Assembly: GCF_012933365.1 (NCBI RefSeq)
Contig: NZ_JABBVZ010000004.1
Coordinates: forward strand, 1-64,000
DNA: 64,000 nucleotides
Origin: Sulfobacillus harzensis
Lineage (GTDB): Bacteria; Bacillota; Sulfobacillia; Sulfobacillales; Sulfobacillaceae
Direction: 5' to 3'
Shown piece by piece: positions 24,879-33,690 of this stretch (positions are counted from its first letter, which is position 1; the number at the start of each line of letters is the position of its first letter). A model generated the notes under the pieces. It saw only the letters and a program-made list of their open reading frames with translations, had not been told where the DNA came from and ran no database searches. The position numbers and the translations under genes were made by a program.

Positions 24879-25799
24879 CTAGTTGGAGCCATAGACCGGA
24901 GTCACGTACCGGCGAAACTCATCGTCTTGACCGCGGACCAAACGGAAATAGCGCGTCTGCAGGGCACTGGTAATCGGTCCAGGTTTGCCATCCGCAATAG
25001 GTCGGCGGTCCACCTCGACAATTCCCGCCAACTGCACGCCGGTACCGCACAAGAACAGTTCATCCGCCTGATAGAGTTCGGTCCGGTCAACAGGTCGGAT
25101 TTCTGTCGGAATGCCTTGATGCTTCGCGAGATCGAACACCACTTGACGGGTGATGCCCTCCAAAATGTCGGCCGTGACCGGCGTGGTGATCAGAGTCCCT
25201 TGGCGAACCATAAACAGATTGGCGGAACTGGCCTCTGAAACCTGTCCATCGTCACCCAGCAATATGGCCTCGTCGTAGCCGTCGCTCTTGGCCTGATCGC
25301 TGGACAGTGCCGCGTTGACATAAGCGCCGGTGACTTTGGCACGCGAGGGAATCATATTGTCGGCAATACGCCGCCAGCTCGACACTTGCGCCTTAATCCC
25401 CTGCATCGGCACATAGTCGCCCATCGGCAGCGCAAACATCGCGAAGGCGCTTTGAATGCCCGAAAGCCCCACTTTAATGGCAGCATCCGCCTTATACGCC
25501 AAGGGACGAATATAAACATCCTGCCGAAACTGATTGGCGCGTAGAAGCTCGACCGTCCGCGACACCAGTTCCTCGACGGTATAGGGCACGTCAATATGTA
25601 AGAGCCGCGCCGAGCGCAAAAGCCGTGCAAAATGAGGCGCGGCCTGCACAATGAACAAGTCTTCCTGCTCCGCGTTCCAGTACGCCCGAAGTCCCTCAAA
25701 CACCCCCGTGCCGTAATTGAAGGCATGGGTCGCGATGTTTACATTGGCATCTTTGAGCGGCATCAGCCGATTGTTGAAAAAGGCCATCGTCTCACTCAT
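24879..25799 (-). CDS. ilvE: Branched-chain amino acid aminotransferase
   Basis: A 306-residue fold-type IV PLP transaminase. Segments typical of IlvE are ATHAFNYGTGVFEGLRAY, RPLAYKADAAI, SRAKVTGAYVNAAL with the PLP Lys (Lys155), and EASSANLFMVRQGTLITTP. It interconverts leucine, isoleucine and valine with their 2-oxoacids, using 2-oxoglutarate or glutamate. GAAGGAGCG lies before the ATG. Together with the leucine dehydrogenase and the 2-oxoacid dehydrogenase in this window it gives a plausible branched-chain amino acid route. No T-box leader was seen upstream. Confidence 0.93.
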   Translation of the reverse strand: MSETMAFFNNRLMPLKDANVNIATHAFNYGTGVFEGLRAYWNAEQEDLFIVQAAPHFARLLRSARLLHIDVPYTVEELVSRTVELLRANQFRQDVYIRPLAYKADAAIKVGLSGIQSAFAMFALPMGDYVPMQGIKAQVSSWRRIADNMIPSRAKVTGAYVNAALSSDQAKSDGYDEAILLGDDGQVSEASSANLFMVRQGTLITTPVTADILEGITRQVVFDLAKHQGIPTEIRPVDRTELYQADELFLCGTGVQLAGIVEVDRRPIADGKPGPITSALQTRYFRLVRGQDDEFRRYVTPVYGSN

Positions 25800-25883
25800 A
25801 TCAAAAGCGCTCCTTCTCGTCTGCTGTATTTTTACGCATAGAACCGTCTATCCGATGAAGACTATCCTCGAGGAGGCGATTCG

Positions 25884-26156
25884 GTGAAGATCCGTGATTT
25901 CCACATTACTGGCCAGTATCCGTCTCTTTCGGTGGAAACTGAGATCGAAGACGACAGCCAGTCCAACTCTAACCAGCAAGAAACGGTCCGTCTCACCCTC
26001 GGCCCTTGGAACTACGTGTCCCTACTCAATGAGTCCGAACTCAAAAGTCTGGTGAACATCGTGTATCAGAAACACCAAGACGTTCGTCCAACCCAAGCCA
26101 TGCAGCAATTGAAAAACACGTCCTTCACCCATGCCTCGAAAGAGGAGCTTCCCTGA
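25884..26156 (+). CDS. Hypothetical 90-residue protein
   Basis: A small, acidic, soluble protein without signal peptide or membrane helix. It starts KIRDFHITGQYPSLSVETEI and has LTLGPWNYVSLLNESELKSLVNIV, which looks like a strand-helix mixed fold. No family was recognised. GTG start with GAGGAGG upstream, a convincing site. It is divergent from ilvE and its stop codon lies inside a long hairpin (26153-26193) shared with the end of the DUF4012 gene. Confidence 0.65.
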   Translation: MKIRDFHITGQYPSLSVETEIEDDSQSNSNQQETVRLTLGPWNYVSLLNESELKSLVNIVYQKHQDVRPTQAMQQLKNTSFTHASKEELP

Positions 26157-26193
26157 GACAGCGGATATGAAAGCATTCTGCCGCTTGTCTCAG
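26153..26193. repeat. Long inverted repeat overlapping a stop codon
   Basis: CTGAGACAGCGG (26153-26164) pairs with CCGCTTGTCTCAG (26181-26193) with one bulged base. The stop codon of the 90-residue protein (26154-26156) is within the left arm. No T-run follows, so it is not a standard terminator. A second small hairpin, TTCCTG/CAGGAA, follows at about 26195-26216 and overlaps the end of the convergent DUF4012 gene. Confidence 0.6.
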
Positions 26194-26210
26194 AATTCCT
26201 GCCCGAGCTG

Positions 26211-28094
26211 TCAGGAAGGAAAGTGAAAAATCATATCGTGGGTAAAAGCCACGGTCCTGGTGACGGCCCCTTCCTCGACAGTCAGCGTCTGATGGTTGAC
26301 GCCCGGCTGCAGCTGCACCGTCAGTCGGGCTGGGTTCACCCCCGGTGGCAGCCAATACCGGACCGTGACGGTGTGGGTCGCCACCGGATCGGTCTTGGCA
26401 TTGCGGGCAGGCAGATCGACATGTCCTCCAAACACCGTCTTATTCACCACCGTATTATTGTAGGTTTCGGGCGGAATCCCATCGACACCGGTGATGGAAA
26501 TGAGCGTGGATCCTAACGGCACATAGAAGCGCACCCAAGAGTGATACGGGACAAACAACCACCCATTATCCACCGCCGGGTCGCGATAGGTGATCCGACT
26601 GGTTTCCTGATACCGGCCATGGACGCGGCGAACTTGGGTGGTGATGTGGTAGCTCATCACATAGTTGTCCTTATGGCCCAAGAGGTTCTCGTCCACAACG
26701 GAGAGATAGTCACCGGACACGTTTTTGTCCATCACGCCGCCCCAGTTGTACTCTTCGACCATCTTTTGCGCTGCCGGGTTGTTAAAGTTGAGCAAGATGA
26801 ACTTTTGATTCAGGCTCTGATTGACGGTTTTGAGCACCCGCGCCAATTCCAGCCCATGTGAGTGAAATACGTCATGAAACAGCGTCTTCATCATCGTGCC
26901 AATGAACTTTTTGCGCACGCTGTCCGGAAGTCCCTGCCCCTCGGCCATATACTCCATCTTCATATTGGCATTCTGGGCGTTAAGCTGAACCGGGCCCTTG
27001 GGAGTCGGCACGGTAATGCCGCCAACATCCCCGATCAATTTGTCGACAAACCAGGTGTCAATAAAGATGATGCCATCGACAGGCGGAGCCCCGGGAATAG
27101 AGGCATAAAAGCGCTTGATGTATTGCACCGTGGTAGGTACGTTGGGCGAGGTGTTGGCATCGCGCAAATGCCAGTAGTAGACGGGCAAGTAGGTCGCGAT
27201 GACAGTCGAGGCTGGTGGATGGTAGGTCACTTCGGCATCCAACAGATACATATTTTGCGCTTTAATCGAAGCCAGCTTGCCGCGATCCACGGTGACGTAG
27301 CCATAGGCGGTCATAAACCCGCCAGTCGCCCGCAATTCGCCGCTGTTTTGAAAGATGAGCAGATACCGCTTGGCGTGGGGATAGCCTAAGATGGACTGAA
27401 GCGCCACGGCCGAATGGTCCACCAAGGGCATGTTCTTGACGACCGTATTGATGAGCGACTGTGCCGTCAACAGCTTCTTTCCAACCGGCGCCAAGTATCC
27501 GGAAAAGTCTTGCGGGTGGGCCAACGCCAAATCATAGTTGGCGGCCTTAAAGTCCGGATAGGCGCGGGTCAGGTCCGGAACCAGAACTGCAAGCTGGGAT
27601 ACAAAGGCTTGAATCTTTTGCTGTCCGCTCCTCACATGCGTATGGCCTACATGATAGCCGGCCAAGGGAGCGATGCGAGCGAGGGCCGGCAGGAGCACAT
27701 GCACCCCTTTCATTCCCTCATTAAGCGCCGCCACGGCGTCCTGGCCATCCCGATACTTTTGACCCACACCGCCCGGCACCCAGCGCAAATAGGATACCCA
27801 TCCCAATGTCCTGCGAAGGTGGGCTATCTCAGACTCGAGGGTATTAATCTGCTGCGCCACGGCGCCGAAGTTGTGGGCGCGATTGCCCGCCTCCAAACGG
27901 CTTACGGTCTTCTTCAGTCCCAGGACCTGATGCGCCAACACCAATCCCGGGGCGACCACGAAGGCCACAACTAGCGCGAGCACCAGCCCGAATACACTGC
28001 GCCAGACCCAACGCCGCCGTCGAGGCTGTCTCGAGCGCGGAGAATGCGCCAATCCATTCAGCTCCCCTGCTAAACTCGTCAAACATTTTTTCAT
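26211..28094 (-). CDS. DUF4012 domain membrane-anchored protein
   Basis: A 627-residue protein. A basic N-terminus (SRQPRRRRWVWR) is followed by one strong membrane helix (about 34-56), then a large extracytoplasmic part with a coiled-coil-like stretch (RLEAGNRAHNFGAVAQQINTLESEIAHLRR) and the DUF4012 core, including FQNSGELRATGGFMTAYG and GGITVPTP. DUF4012 proteins occur near cell-envelope polysaccharide and LCP-type genes and their function is unknown; no such gene is adjacent here. ATG 28094 has no good ribosome binding site; a TTG at 28052 has AGGGGAG upstream and may be the true start, leaving a shorter cytoplasmic tail. Confidence 0.83.
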   Translation of the reverse strand: MKKCLTSLAGELNGLAHSPRSRQPRRRRWVWRSVFGLVLALVVAFVVAPGLVLAHQVLGLKKTVSRLEAGNRAHNFGAVAQQINTLESEIAHLRRTLGWVSYLRWVPGGVGQKYRDGQDAVAALNEGMKGVHVLLPALARIAPLAGYHVGHTHVRSGQQKIQAFVSQLAVLVPDLTRAYPDFKAANYDLALAHPQDFSGYLAPVGKKLLTAQSLINTVVKNMPLVDHSAVALQSILGYPHAKRYLLIFQNSGELRATGGFMTAYGYVTVDRGKLASIKAQNMYLLDAEVTYHPPASTVIATYLPVYYWHLRDANTSPNVPTTVQYIKRFYASIPGAPPVDGIIFIDTWFVDKLIGDVGGITVPTPKGPVQLNAQNANMKMEYMAEGQGLPDSVRKKFIGTMMKTLFHDVFHSHGLELARVLKTVNQSLNQKFILLNFNNPAAQKMVEEYNWGGVMDKNVSGDYLSVVDENLLGHKDNYVMSYHITTQVRRVHGRYQETSRITYRDPAVDNGWLFVPYHSWVRFYVPLGSTLISITGVDGIPPETYNNTVVNKTVFGGHVDLPARNAKTDPVATHTVTVRYWLPPGVNPARLTVQLQPGVNHQTLTVEEGAVTRTVAFTHDMIFHFPS

Positions 28095-28136
28095 CCAATA
28101 GAATTATTCTACCGAATGTCCCCGAGGCTACAAGGT

Positions 28137-28532
28137 TTACTTGCGGGCCCGGCTGTAGATTACCTGACCGGTGGCGACCGGAGTCTCGTCGGTCGCGATG
28201 ACATCGACTGCCACAATGACAATGCGCCGGCCTACCCGCACGAGCTTGCCGTCGGCGACCAGTTCCCCCGCTCCTGGGCCAACTGGGCTCAAGTACTGGA
28301 CGGCCAGATTAATGGTGCGGAGCCCTTCCCCATGGGTCAGGATAAACGCCCAGGCGCCGGCAGAATCAATCAGGGCACTCAGGACTCCACCATGGACAAA
28401 CCCCTGGTGCTGATAAAACTCGGGTCTGATGGCAACCCGCACCCGAGCCATACCCTTTGAAGCTGCCACCTCGTCCGCCTGAAATCCCATCCACTGCCAG
28501 TAGGGGTTCTCTTCATGAAAGCGATGAGCCAT
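28137..28532 (-). CDS. PaaI-family hotdog thioesterase
   Basis: A 131-residue hotdog protein. The catalytic motif HQGFVHGGVLSALIDSAGAWAF (HxxxxHGG, with the Asp in the helix) and the final strands LVRVGRRIVIVAVDVIA mark the PaaI/YdiI thioesterase family, which hydrolyses aryl- or acyl-CoA thioesters. The ATG at 28532 is preceded by AAAGGAGGA; the longer frame from 28571 is not needed. Divergent from speE, with about 110 bases between the two starts. Confidence 0.87.
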   Translation of the reverse strand: MAHRFHEENPYWQWMGFQADEVAASKGMARVRVAIRPEFYQHQGFVHGGVLSALIDSAGAWAFILTHGEGLRTINLAVQYLSPVGPGAGELVADGKLVRVGRRIVIVAVDVIATDETPVATGQVIYSRARK

Positions 28533-28640
28533 TCCGGTTCCTCCTTTTTCCCATGCTATACTAATAGTCAATCCCTCGCGGGAACTGTGCGCGCCGGCCC
28601 CATAGGGTGTGCAAATATCTCGTCAAAGGAGACCGACACC

Positions 28641-29513
28641 ATGGCACTATGGTTCTCAGAACAAGCCTCTGATGGCCACCGGCTTGAATGGAAAATCCAA
28701 AAGATGCTTTATTCCGGACAATCTCCCTATCAAACCATTGAAGTATTGGACACCGAAGCGTTTGGTCCCTCCTTGGTGTTGGACGGCATCATGCAAACCA
28801 CCACGGGGGACGAGTTCATCTATCACGAGATGTTGGCCTGGGTACCGCTGGCGACCCACCCCCACCCGGAGCGAGTCCTCATTATTGGCGGCGGAGATGG
28901 GGGATTGGCGCGTGATGTGTTGCGGTCGCCCGATGTCAAGGAGGTCCATTTAGTCGAGATTGACCCCTTGGTGGTCGAGGTGTCCCGCACGTATCTGCAT
29001 CGCCATGTGGCGGCGTTTGACGACCCGCGCCTGTCCCTCATCACCGCCGATGGCATGGAATATCTCAAGCGGCCCGACATCCCCGCGTATGACGTGATCC
29101 TGGTGGATAGCACCGATCCCGAAGGCACCGGTCCCGGCGCTGTACTCTATACCCCGGCCTTTCATCAACGCGTCTTTTCGGCTCTAGCGCCCGATGGCCT
29201 TTATGTTCAACAAACGGGAACCCCCATATATAACCCTGAAGTGCTGAAGGAGGCCAGTCACAGCGTGGCCGAAATCTTCCCGCTGTGCCGGGTGTATTGG
29301 TGCTCAGTCCCCACCTACCCGGGCGGATTTTTCACCTTTACATCCGGCTCCAAGGTCCATGATTTGGCACGTCCCTCTCGGACGGCCTCCATGCCCCAGG
29401 GAGAATGGTATACCCCCGAGATTCACCGAGCGGCCTTTGCGCTCCCGCCCATGATTGAGCGCTTAATACCGCCGTCCGCGCGGCTCAGTTCGGCTAGCGG
29501 CGCGAATGTGTAA
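28641..29513 (+). CDS. speE: Spermidine synthase (polyamine aminopropyltransferase)
   Basis: A 290-residue aminopropyltransferase. Hallmarks: the N-terminal beta hairpin LWFSEQASDGHRLEWKIQKMLYSGQSPYQ, the decarboxylated-SAM site IIGGGDGGLARDVLR, VEIDPLVVEVS, and the catalytic DVILVDSTDPEGTGPG (D-S-T-D-P). It transfers aminopropyl to putrescine. AAAGGAG precedes the ATG at 28641; upstream codons to 28515 lack homology. Its last 20 bases overlap the convergent FAD oxidase gene. No speA/speB/speD gene is in view. Confidence 0.95.
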   Translation: MALWFSEQASDGHRLEWKIQKMLYSGQSPYQTIEVLDTEAFGPSLVLDGIMQTTTGDEFIYHEMLAWVPLATHPHPERVLIIGGGDGGLARDVLRSPDVKEVHLVEIDPLVVEVSRTYLHRHVAAFDDPRLSLITADGMEYLKRPDIPAYDVILVDSTDPEGTGPGAVLYTPAFHQRVFSALAPDGLYVQQTGTPIYNPEVLKEASHSVAEIFPLCRVYWCSVPTYPGGFFTFTSGSKVHDLARPSRTASMPQGEWYTPEIHRAAFALPPMIERLIPPSARLSSASGANV

Positions 29514-30783
29514 GATCCATCACCCGAAACAGGGTGGGCAATACCCGCCCAAGCAGCGGTGATAGCGGAAAACGGCGCCAGGGAATGTCGATCAGCGTCA
29601 ACCAGGCCGGATCGGGATGGCCGGCAATGGCTCCCGCCAACAGGTATCCCAGTTCAGTGGAAAGCGCCGCCCCGTGTCCCGTATAGCCTCCAGCGGTCCA
29701 ATACCCCTCGGGACTCTTTCCGGCGTGCGGAATAAAGTCGGCCGAGAGGGCGATGCGTCCCGACCATTGCTGCATGACCGTCGCGCCTTCAAGTTGTGGA
29801 AACATCCGGAGCATCGCCTCATGCAACCGCGTGAACCGGCCGCTGGCAAGATCGGCCTGGCTGGCGCGCCCGCCGAAGAGAAACATGTCGCCGAACCGCC
29901 GATAGTAGTTGAGGTCGCGCTTGGTATCGGAGACCGTGGGCAAATCCCGCGGCAAGGACACATCCGGCGGAACTTGGACGGCCAACTGCGTGCTGGTCAC
30001 CGGCAGTATCCGCCCTTTCAGCCAATGGGCATCGGCCGGCGGATAGGCATTGGTGGCCAACACCAGCTCCTGGCAGGTGATCGTCCCTCCACCGCTGGTC
30101 TGCAGCTCCCAACCGTCGGATCGTCGCTGAATGCGGGCCACCGCTGTGTGTCCGTAGATTCGGACTCCTTGGACCTGGGCGGCGCGGGCTAGTCCGCGCA
30201 CATAGTCTAAGGGATGAAAGGCCATCGATTCCGGATCATATAGGCCGCCAACATAGACATTCGTTCCCAGTGCTGCCTGGACCCGCGACGCATCCCAGCA
30301 CTCGAGGCGTCCTGGCGTCCACGTGGACAGCAATTCCCCTTCCGACTGCAAGAATGCCAGTTTGGCGGGGCTATCGGCAGCTTCCAAATGGCCGGGCGTC
30401 TCCAACCGGCAATCGATGGTTTCCTTCTCCACCACCTCGCGCACCCGAGCCAGCGCCGCCTCAGAAATGTCCCATAACGCCCGGGCTACATCCCGACCCA
30501 GTTTTTCCTTTATAGCGATCATTTCCACCGGCCAGCCTGACAGCACCTGCCCTCCATTGCGTCCGCTGGCCCCGAAACCGGGCTCTTCAGCTTCCAGGAC
30601 AGCTACCGCTGCCCCATTTCGGCTCAGAAAATAGGCTGATGCTAATCCCGTAAATCCCCCGCCCACAACTGCCACGTCCACCGATTGAGAACCGTCAAGC
30701 GGCGGACAGTCGGGCGGGGCAACCCGACTACTCGCCTGCCAAAAGGATTGCAACGTCCCATCCCTTTCTGGACTGCTCTGCAC
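29494..30783 (-). CDS. FAD-dependent amine oxidoreductase (PuuB/DAO family)
   Basis: A 429-residue DAO-family flavoprotein. The N-terminus has VDVAVVGGGFTGLASAYFLSRNG and VLEAEEPGFGASGRNGGQ, a signature of gamma-glutamylputrescine oxidase (PuuB) and related oxidases. The C-terminal WTAGGYTGHGAALSTELG completes the FAD site. It oxidises a primary or secondary amine with O2, giving an aldehyde, ammonia and peroxide. Standing convergent with spermidine synthase, a polyamine-linked substrate is plausible but unproven; sarcosine or other N-methyl amino acids are alternatives. Confidence 0.86.
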   Translation of the reverse strand: MQSSPERDGTLQSFWQASSRVAPPDCPPLDGSQSVDVAVVGGGFTGLASAYFLSRNGAAVAVLEAEEPGFGASGRNGGQVLSGWPVEMIAIKEKLGRDVARALWDISEAALARVREVVEKETIDCRLETPGHLEAADSPAKLAFLQSEGELLSTWTPGRLECWDASRVQAALGTNVYVGGLYDPESMAFHPLDYVRGLARAAQVQGVRIYGHTAVARIQRRSDGWELQTSGGGTITCQELVLATNAYPPADAHWLKGRILPVTSTQLAVQVPPDVSLPRDLPTVSDTKRDLNYYRRFGDMFLFGGRASQADLASGRFTRLHEAMLRMFPQLEGATVMQQWSGRIALSADFIPHAGKSPEGYWTAGGYTGHGAALSTELGYLLAGAIAGHPDPAWLTLIDIPWRRFPLSPLLGRVLPTLFRVMDLTHSRR

Positions 30784-30812
30784 GCCACTAGTCTCTCACG
30801 CGGCCAAATGCT

Positions 30813-31373
30813 CTAGTCAGATGGGGGACGAAGGTCGACGGGCAGCACTTGCCCGACGATGGTCTCCTTTTCCGGGTGAGCCATGGCCCGCCACACGCCG
30901 TCCACGATTTCCTGGTGCGAAAGCCAACGGCTGCCTTCGGCCTCCACCCGAAATCCTAAAATGACGCGATGGTACCGGCAGTTGTCGTGAAGCTGCGGAA
31001 CCGGGCGTGGCTCCATGGCCGCACGGCTTCCGTGAATGTCAAACAAATCCCAGGGACTGTGGCGATAGCGATAGATCTCGGTGTCCACCACCGACAGCAC
31101 CTGGTTTCTATCGCCGGCCACCCAGGCCACGACCTGATCAATGGGTCCATGCATGAGCTGCACGTGGGCAACCCAATGGCCCAGGCGGTCCAGATCATGA
31201 TAATCGAGAGCCATGGGGGTCAAGCGCTCGGCGGCCGCCTGCGCCTCTTCGCTCAATGCGCGCAACCCTTCCGGACGTCGCGCTAAAACAAACACCTCGT
31301 TCGGTTCCTCGAGAAGCCGCAAGACGAGTCCCCGCAGCATTCCAGTGCCACCCAGCACCAACACATTGGTCAT
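30813..31373 (-). CDS. NAD(P)-binding Rossmann-fold (SDR-like) protein
   Basis: A protein of about 186 residues with an N-terminal dinucleotide motif MTNVLVLGGTGMLRGLVLRLL and no recognisable SDR active-site Tyr/Lys. Later segments WVAHVQLMHGPIDQVVAWVAG and CRYHRVILGFRVEAEGSRWLSH recall a small family of short SDR-like proteins in Bacillus annotated only as 'short-chain dehydrogenase'. Function unknown. The ATG at 31373 is preceded by GGGGGAGCG, while a longer frame to 31409 lacks a ribosome binding site. Divergent from the SAM-riboswitch/metY unit. Confidence 0.72.
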   Translation of the reverse strand: MTNVLVLGGTGMLRGLVLRLLEEPNEVFVLARRPEGLRALSEEAQAAAERLTPMALDYHDLDRLGHWVAHVQLMHGPIDQVVAWVAGDRNQVLSVVDTEIYRYRHSPWDLFDIHGSRAAMEPRPVPQLHDNCRYHRVILGFRVEAEGSRWLSHQEIVDGVWRAMAHPEKETIVGQVLPVDLRPPSD

Positions 31374-31454
31374 TCCGCTCCCCCTTTTTTCCAATCCTAG
31401 CATAAGCAAAGTTTTTGTTGCGTCCTACGCGTAGGTATGGTGTAATGACATCAC

Positions 31455-31601
31455 CTCTTATGGAGAGTGGCGGAGGGACTGGCCCGATGATGCCACGGCA
31501 ACCGGTGCAATGCACGGCGGTGCCAAATCCTGCAGCTTTCGCTGAGAAATGAGAGGCCGGAGCACACCAAGATTTCGCCGGCCTAAGAGGTCGGCTTTTT
31601 T
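31455..31601 (+). ncRNA. SAM-I (S-box) riboswitch with terminator
   Basis: The aptamer starts at CTCTTATGGAGAG (31455-31467) and continues with GTGGCGGAGGGACTGGCC, GATGATGCCACGGCAACC and TGAGAAATGAGAG, all S-box consensus blocks. The P1 stem pairs 31455-31461 with 31549-31555. An intrinsic terminator follows, GCCGGCCT (31577-31584) with AGGTCGGC (31588-31595) and TTTTTT. High S-adenosylmethionine should stabilise the aptamer and terminate transcription before metY. This is sequence-level recognition and no folding was computed. Confidence 0.95.
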
Positions 31602-31658
31602 GTATCTTGAAAAGCCCCCCTCCTCTCTCAGATAGACCACATTAGGAGGAATTGAATC

Positions 31659-32942
31659 ATGAGTGAAACCAAGCATTGGCGCCCTGACACCCTCGCCGTT
31701 CATGGCGGATACGGTGGCGATCCAGCCAGTCATGCCATTTCCGTTCCCATTTACCAAACGGTGGGCTACCGATTTGACGATACCGGCCATGCGGCCCGCC
31801 TGTTTAATTTGGAGGAGCCGGGCAACATCTACACGCGGATTATGAACCCCACAACCGATGTCCTCGAACAGCGGCTGGCCCTGTTGGAGGGGGGCGTCGG
31901 GGCAGTAGCCTTTTCGAGCGGCATGGCCGCCATTACCGGAGCCATTTTAAACCTCGCCCGCGCCGGAGACGAAATCGTCGCATCCACGTCGTTGTATGGC
32001 GGCACCTGGACGCTCTTCACCTCCACCTTGCAGGACTACGGCATCTCGGTTCGCTTTGTGGCCGATGACCAGTTAGCCGAGGGCGATAGTGCGTTCACCG
32101 ACCGGACGCGGGCCGTGTTTATCGAGTCCATCGGCAATCCCCGCCTCAATGTCGCGGACATTCGGGCCTGGGCAGACCTGGCCCATCGCCACGGCGTTCC
32201 CCTGATTGTCGACAATACCTTTGCCACCCCCTATTTGGAGCGCCCCATCGAACACGGGGCCGACATCGTGATCCATTCCCTAACCAAGTGGATTGGGGGG
32301 CACGGCAATGCCATGGGGGGCATTGTGGTAGATGCGGGACGCTTCGACTACAATTCCGCCCGCTTCCCCTACTATCAGAACCCCGACGGCAGCTACCACG
32401 GGCTGGTGTTTGCGAGCTTAGGCGAGGCCGCCTACATTACCCGTCTTCGTGTTAAAGTGCTGCGGGACACGGGCGCGGCGATCTCACCGACCAATGCCTA
32501 CTACATCTTGCAAGGGGTCGAAACGTTGCCGGTGCGCATCCGCCGACAGTGCGACAACGCCCGCACCCTGGCCGAGCGGCTGAGTCAACATCCTGAGGTT
32601 GCCTGGGTGAACTATCCCGGCCTTCCCGATGACCCGGCGTATGACGTCGCACAAAAATACCTGTCGGACGGTCTCTATGGCGCCATGCTCAATTTCGGCG
32701 TAAAAGGCGGGCACGCCCAAGCGCTTGAGGTCATGAACCGGCTAAGCCTATGGCTGATCGTCGCCAATGTCGGGGATGCACGGTCCATGGCCATTCATCC
32801 CGCCTCCACCACCCACCAGCAGTTGAGCGACGAAGAAAAAGTATTGGCCGGTGCGGCGGGCGATCTCATCCGACTGTCGGTCGGGTTGGAACACCCCGAC
32901 GATTTGTGGGAGGACCTGGAGCAAGCTCTGGAACGCCGCTAA
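31659..32942 (+). CDS. metY: O-acetylhomoserine sulfhydrylase (Cys/Met metabolism PLP enzyme)
   Basis: A 427-residue gamma-family PLP enzyme. It opens with TLAVHGGYGGDPASHAISVPIYQTVGYRF, has the PLP Lys210 in IHSLTKWIGGHGNAMGG, the long insertion typical of MetY (IVVDAGRFDYNSARFPYY), and the C-terminal HPASTTHQQLSDEE. It condenses O-acetylhomoserine with sulfide to homocysteine, by direct sulfhydrylation. The length (about 425-430) fits MetY and is greater than for MetB/MetC (about 380-400). AGGAGG lies before the ATG. The upstream SAM-I riboswitch confirms a methionine-pathway role. Confidence 0.95.
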   Translation: MSETKHWRPDTLAVHGGYGGDPASHAISVPIYQTVGYRFDDTGHAARLFNLEEPGNIYTRIMNPTTDVLEQRLALLEGGVGAVAFSSGMAAITGAILNLARAGDEIVASTSLYGGTWTLFTSTLQDYGISVRFVADDQLAEGDSAFTDRTRAVFIESIGNPRLNVADIRAWADLAHRHGVPLIVDNTFATPYLERPIEHGADIVIHSLTKWIGGHGNAMGGIVVDAGRFDYNSARFPYYQNPDGSYHGLVFASLGEAAYITRLRVKVLRDTGAAISPTNAYYILQGVETLPVRIRRQCDNARTLAERLSQHPEVAWVNYPGLPDDPAYDVAQKYLSDGLYGAMLNFGVKGGHAQALEVMNRLSLWLIVANVGDARSMAIHPASTTHQQLSDEEKVLAGAAGDLIRLSVGLEHPDDLWEDLEQALERR

Positions 32943-32946
32943 ACCC

Positions 32947-32978
32947 AAAAAGAGCTCTCCTCACGGGGAGCTCTTTTT
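32947..32978. terminator. Terminator after metY
   Basis: AAAAAGAGCTCTCC pairs with GGGGAGCTCTTTTT (32947-32978), a long stem flanked by A- and T-runs. It can act on both strands, ending metY and the convergent CBS-ACT gene. Confidence 0.85.
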
Positions 32979-33025
32979 CCATCTGTTCCGTATAAGCAAG
33001 AGATCCAGATTAGCCTGCGAAACGC

Positions 33026-33661
33026 TTAACGCGAGGCGGGGTGGGACTCCGAAATAATGTCGATGCCCGCCCTGTTCAGCGCTCGACGGGCAATCTCCGC
33101 GTGCCCCTTATCCACACGCAAGGTGACATGCACCCAGTTCAACACCTTGGGGTCGGAAACCGTGAGGGCTGTGATGTTGGCGCCCGAACGGCCCACCACC
33201 TCAGCCACCCGCGCCAATTGCCCCGGGATATCCAAGAGCGCCAAGGAGAAACGGACCGAGTCCTGGTCGTTGAGGCCCGTAATCTCCCGAAGATACTGAT
33301 TCACTTCCAGCCAGGAAATGATGCCATATGGCTCGTTGCGGCGATCGCGCACAATGACCAAGGGGGCTCCTTGAACCAACTGATCGATCGCCTCTTCCAC
33401 CGAGGCGCCATGCTCCATGACAGGAACCGACGCTGCGTAGTGTCCGACCGGATTGGGCAAGATGTCCTTGGATGGCGACCCGTCATTCATCCAGTAATCG
33501 GCGAAAAGCCCAAAGAGTCGGCCACGGGTAATGCCGCCAACAATGTCCCGGCCGTCCAACACCATTAACGCCGGATACTCCTTTAAGCGCTGTAGAACCT
33601 CGGAGAGGCTCACAGATGCTTGGACTTCGGCGTTGCGATACGCGATCGACTCAACGAACAT
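33026..33661 (-). CDS. CBS-CBS-ACT domain protein (AcuB-like)
   Basis: A 211-residue protein with two CBS motifs (about 1-125, for example VSLSEVLQRLKEYPALMVLDGRDIVGGITRG and LVQGAPLVIVRDRRNEPYGIISWLEV) and a C-terminal ACT domain (about 140-211, VRFSLALLDIPGQLARVAEVVGRSGANI). This layout and length match AcuB of Bacillus, linked to acetoin catabolism, and related CBS-ACT proteins that sense adenylates and amino acids. No acuA or acuC is adjacent, so the role is open. The ATG at 33661 has AGGGGG six bases upstream; the longer form from 33727 is unsupported. Confidence 0.85.
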   Translation of the reverse strand: MFVESIAYRNAEVQASVSLSEVLQRLKEYPALMVLDGRDIVGGITRGRLFGLFADYWMNDGSPSKDILPNPVGHYAASVPVMEHGASVEEAIDQLVQGAPLVIVRDRRNEPYGIISWLEVNQYLREITGLNDQDSVRFSLALLDIPGQLARVAEVVGRSGANITALTVSDPKVLNWVHVTLRVDKGHAEIARRALNRAGIDIISESHPASR

Positions 33662-33690
33662 GGGGAACCCCCTATCATAGATTTGTGCAA

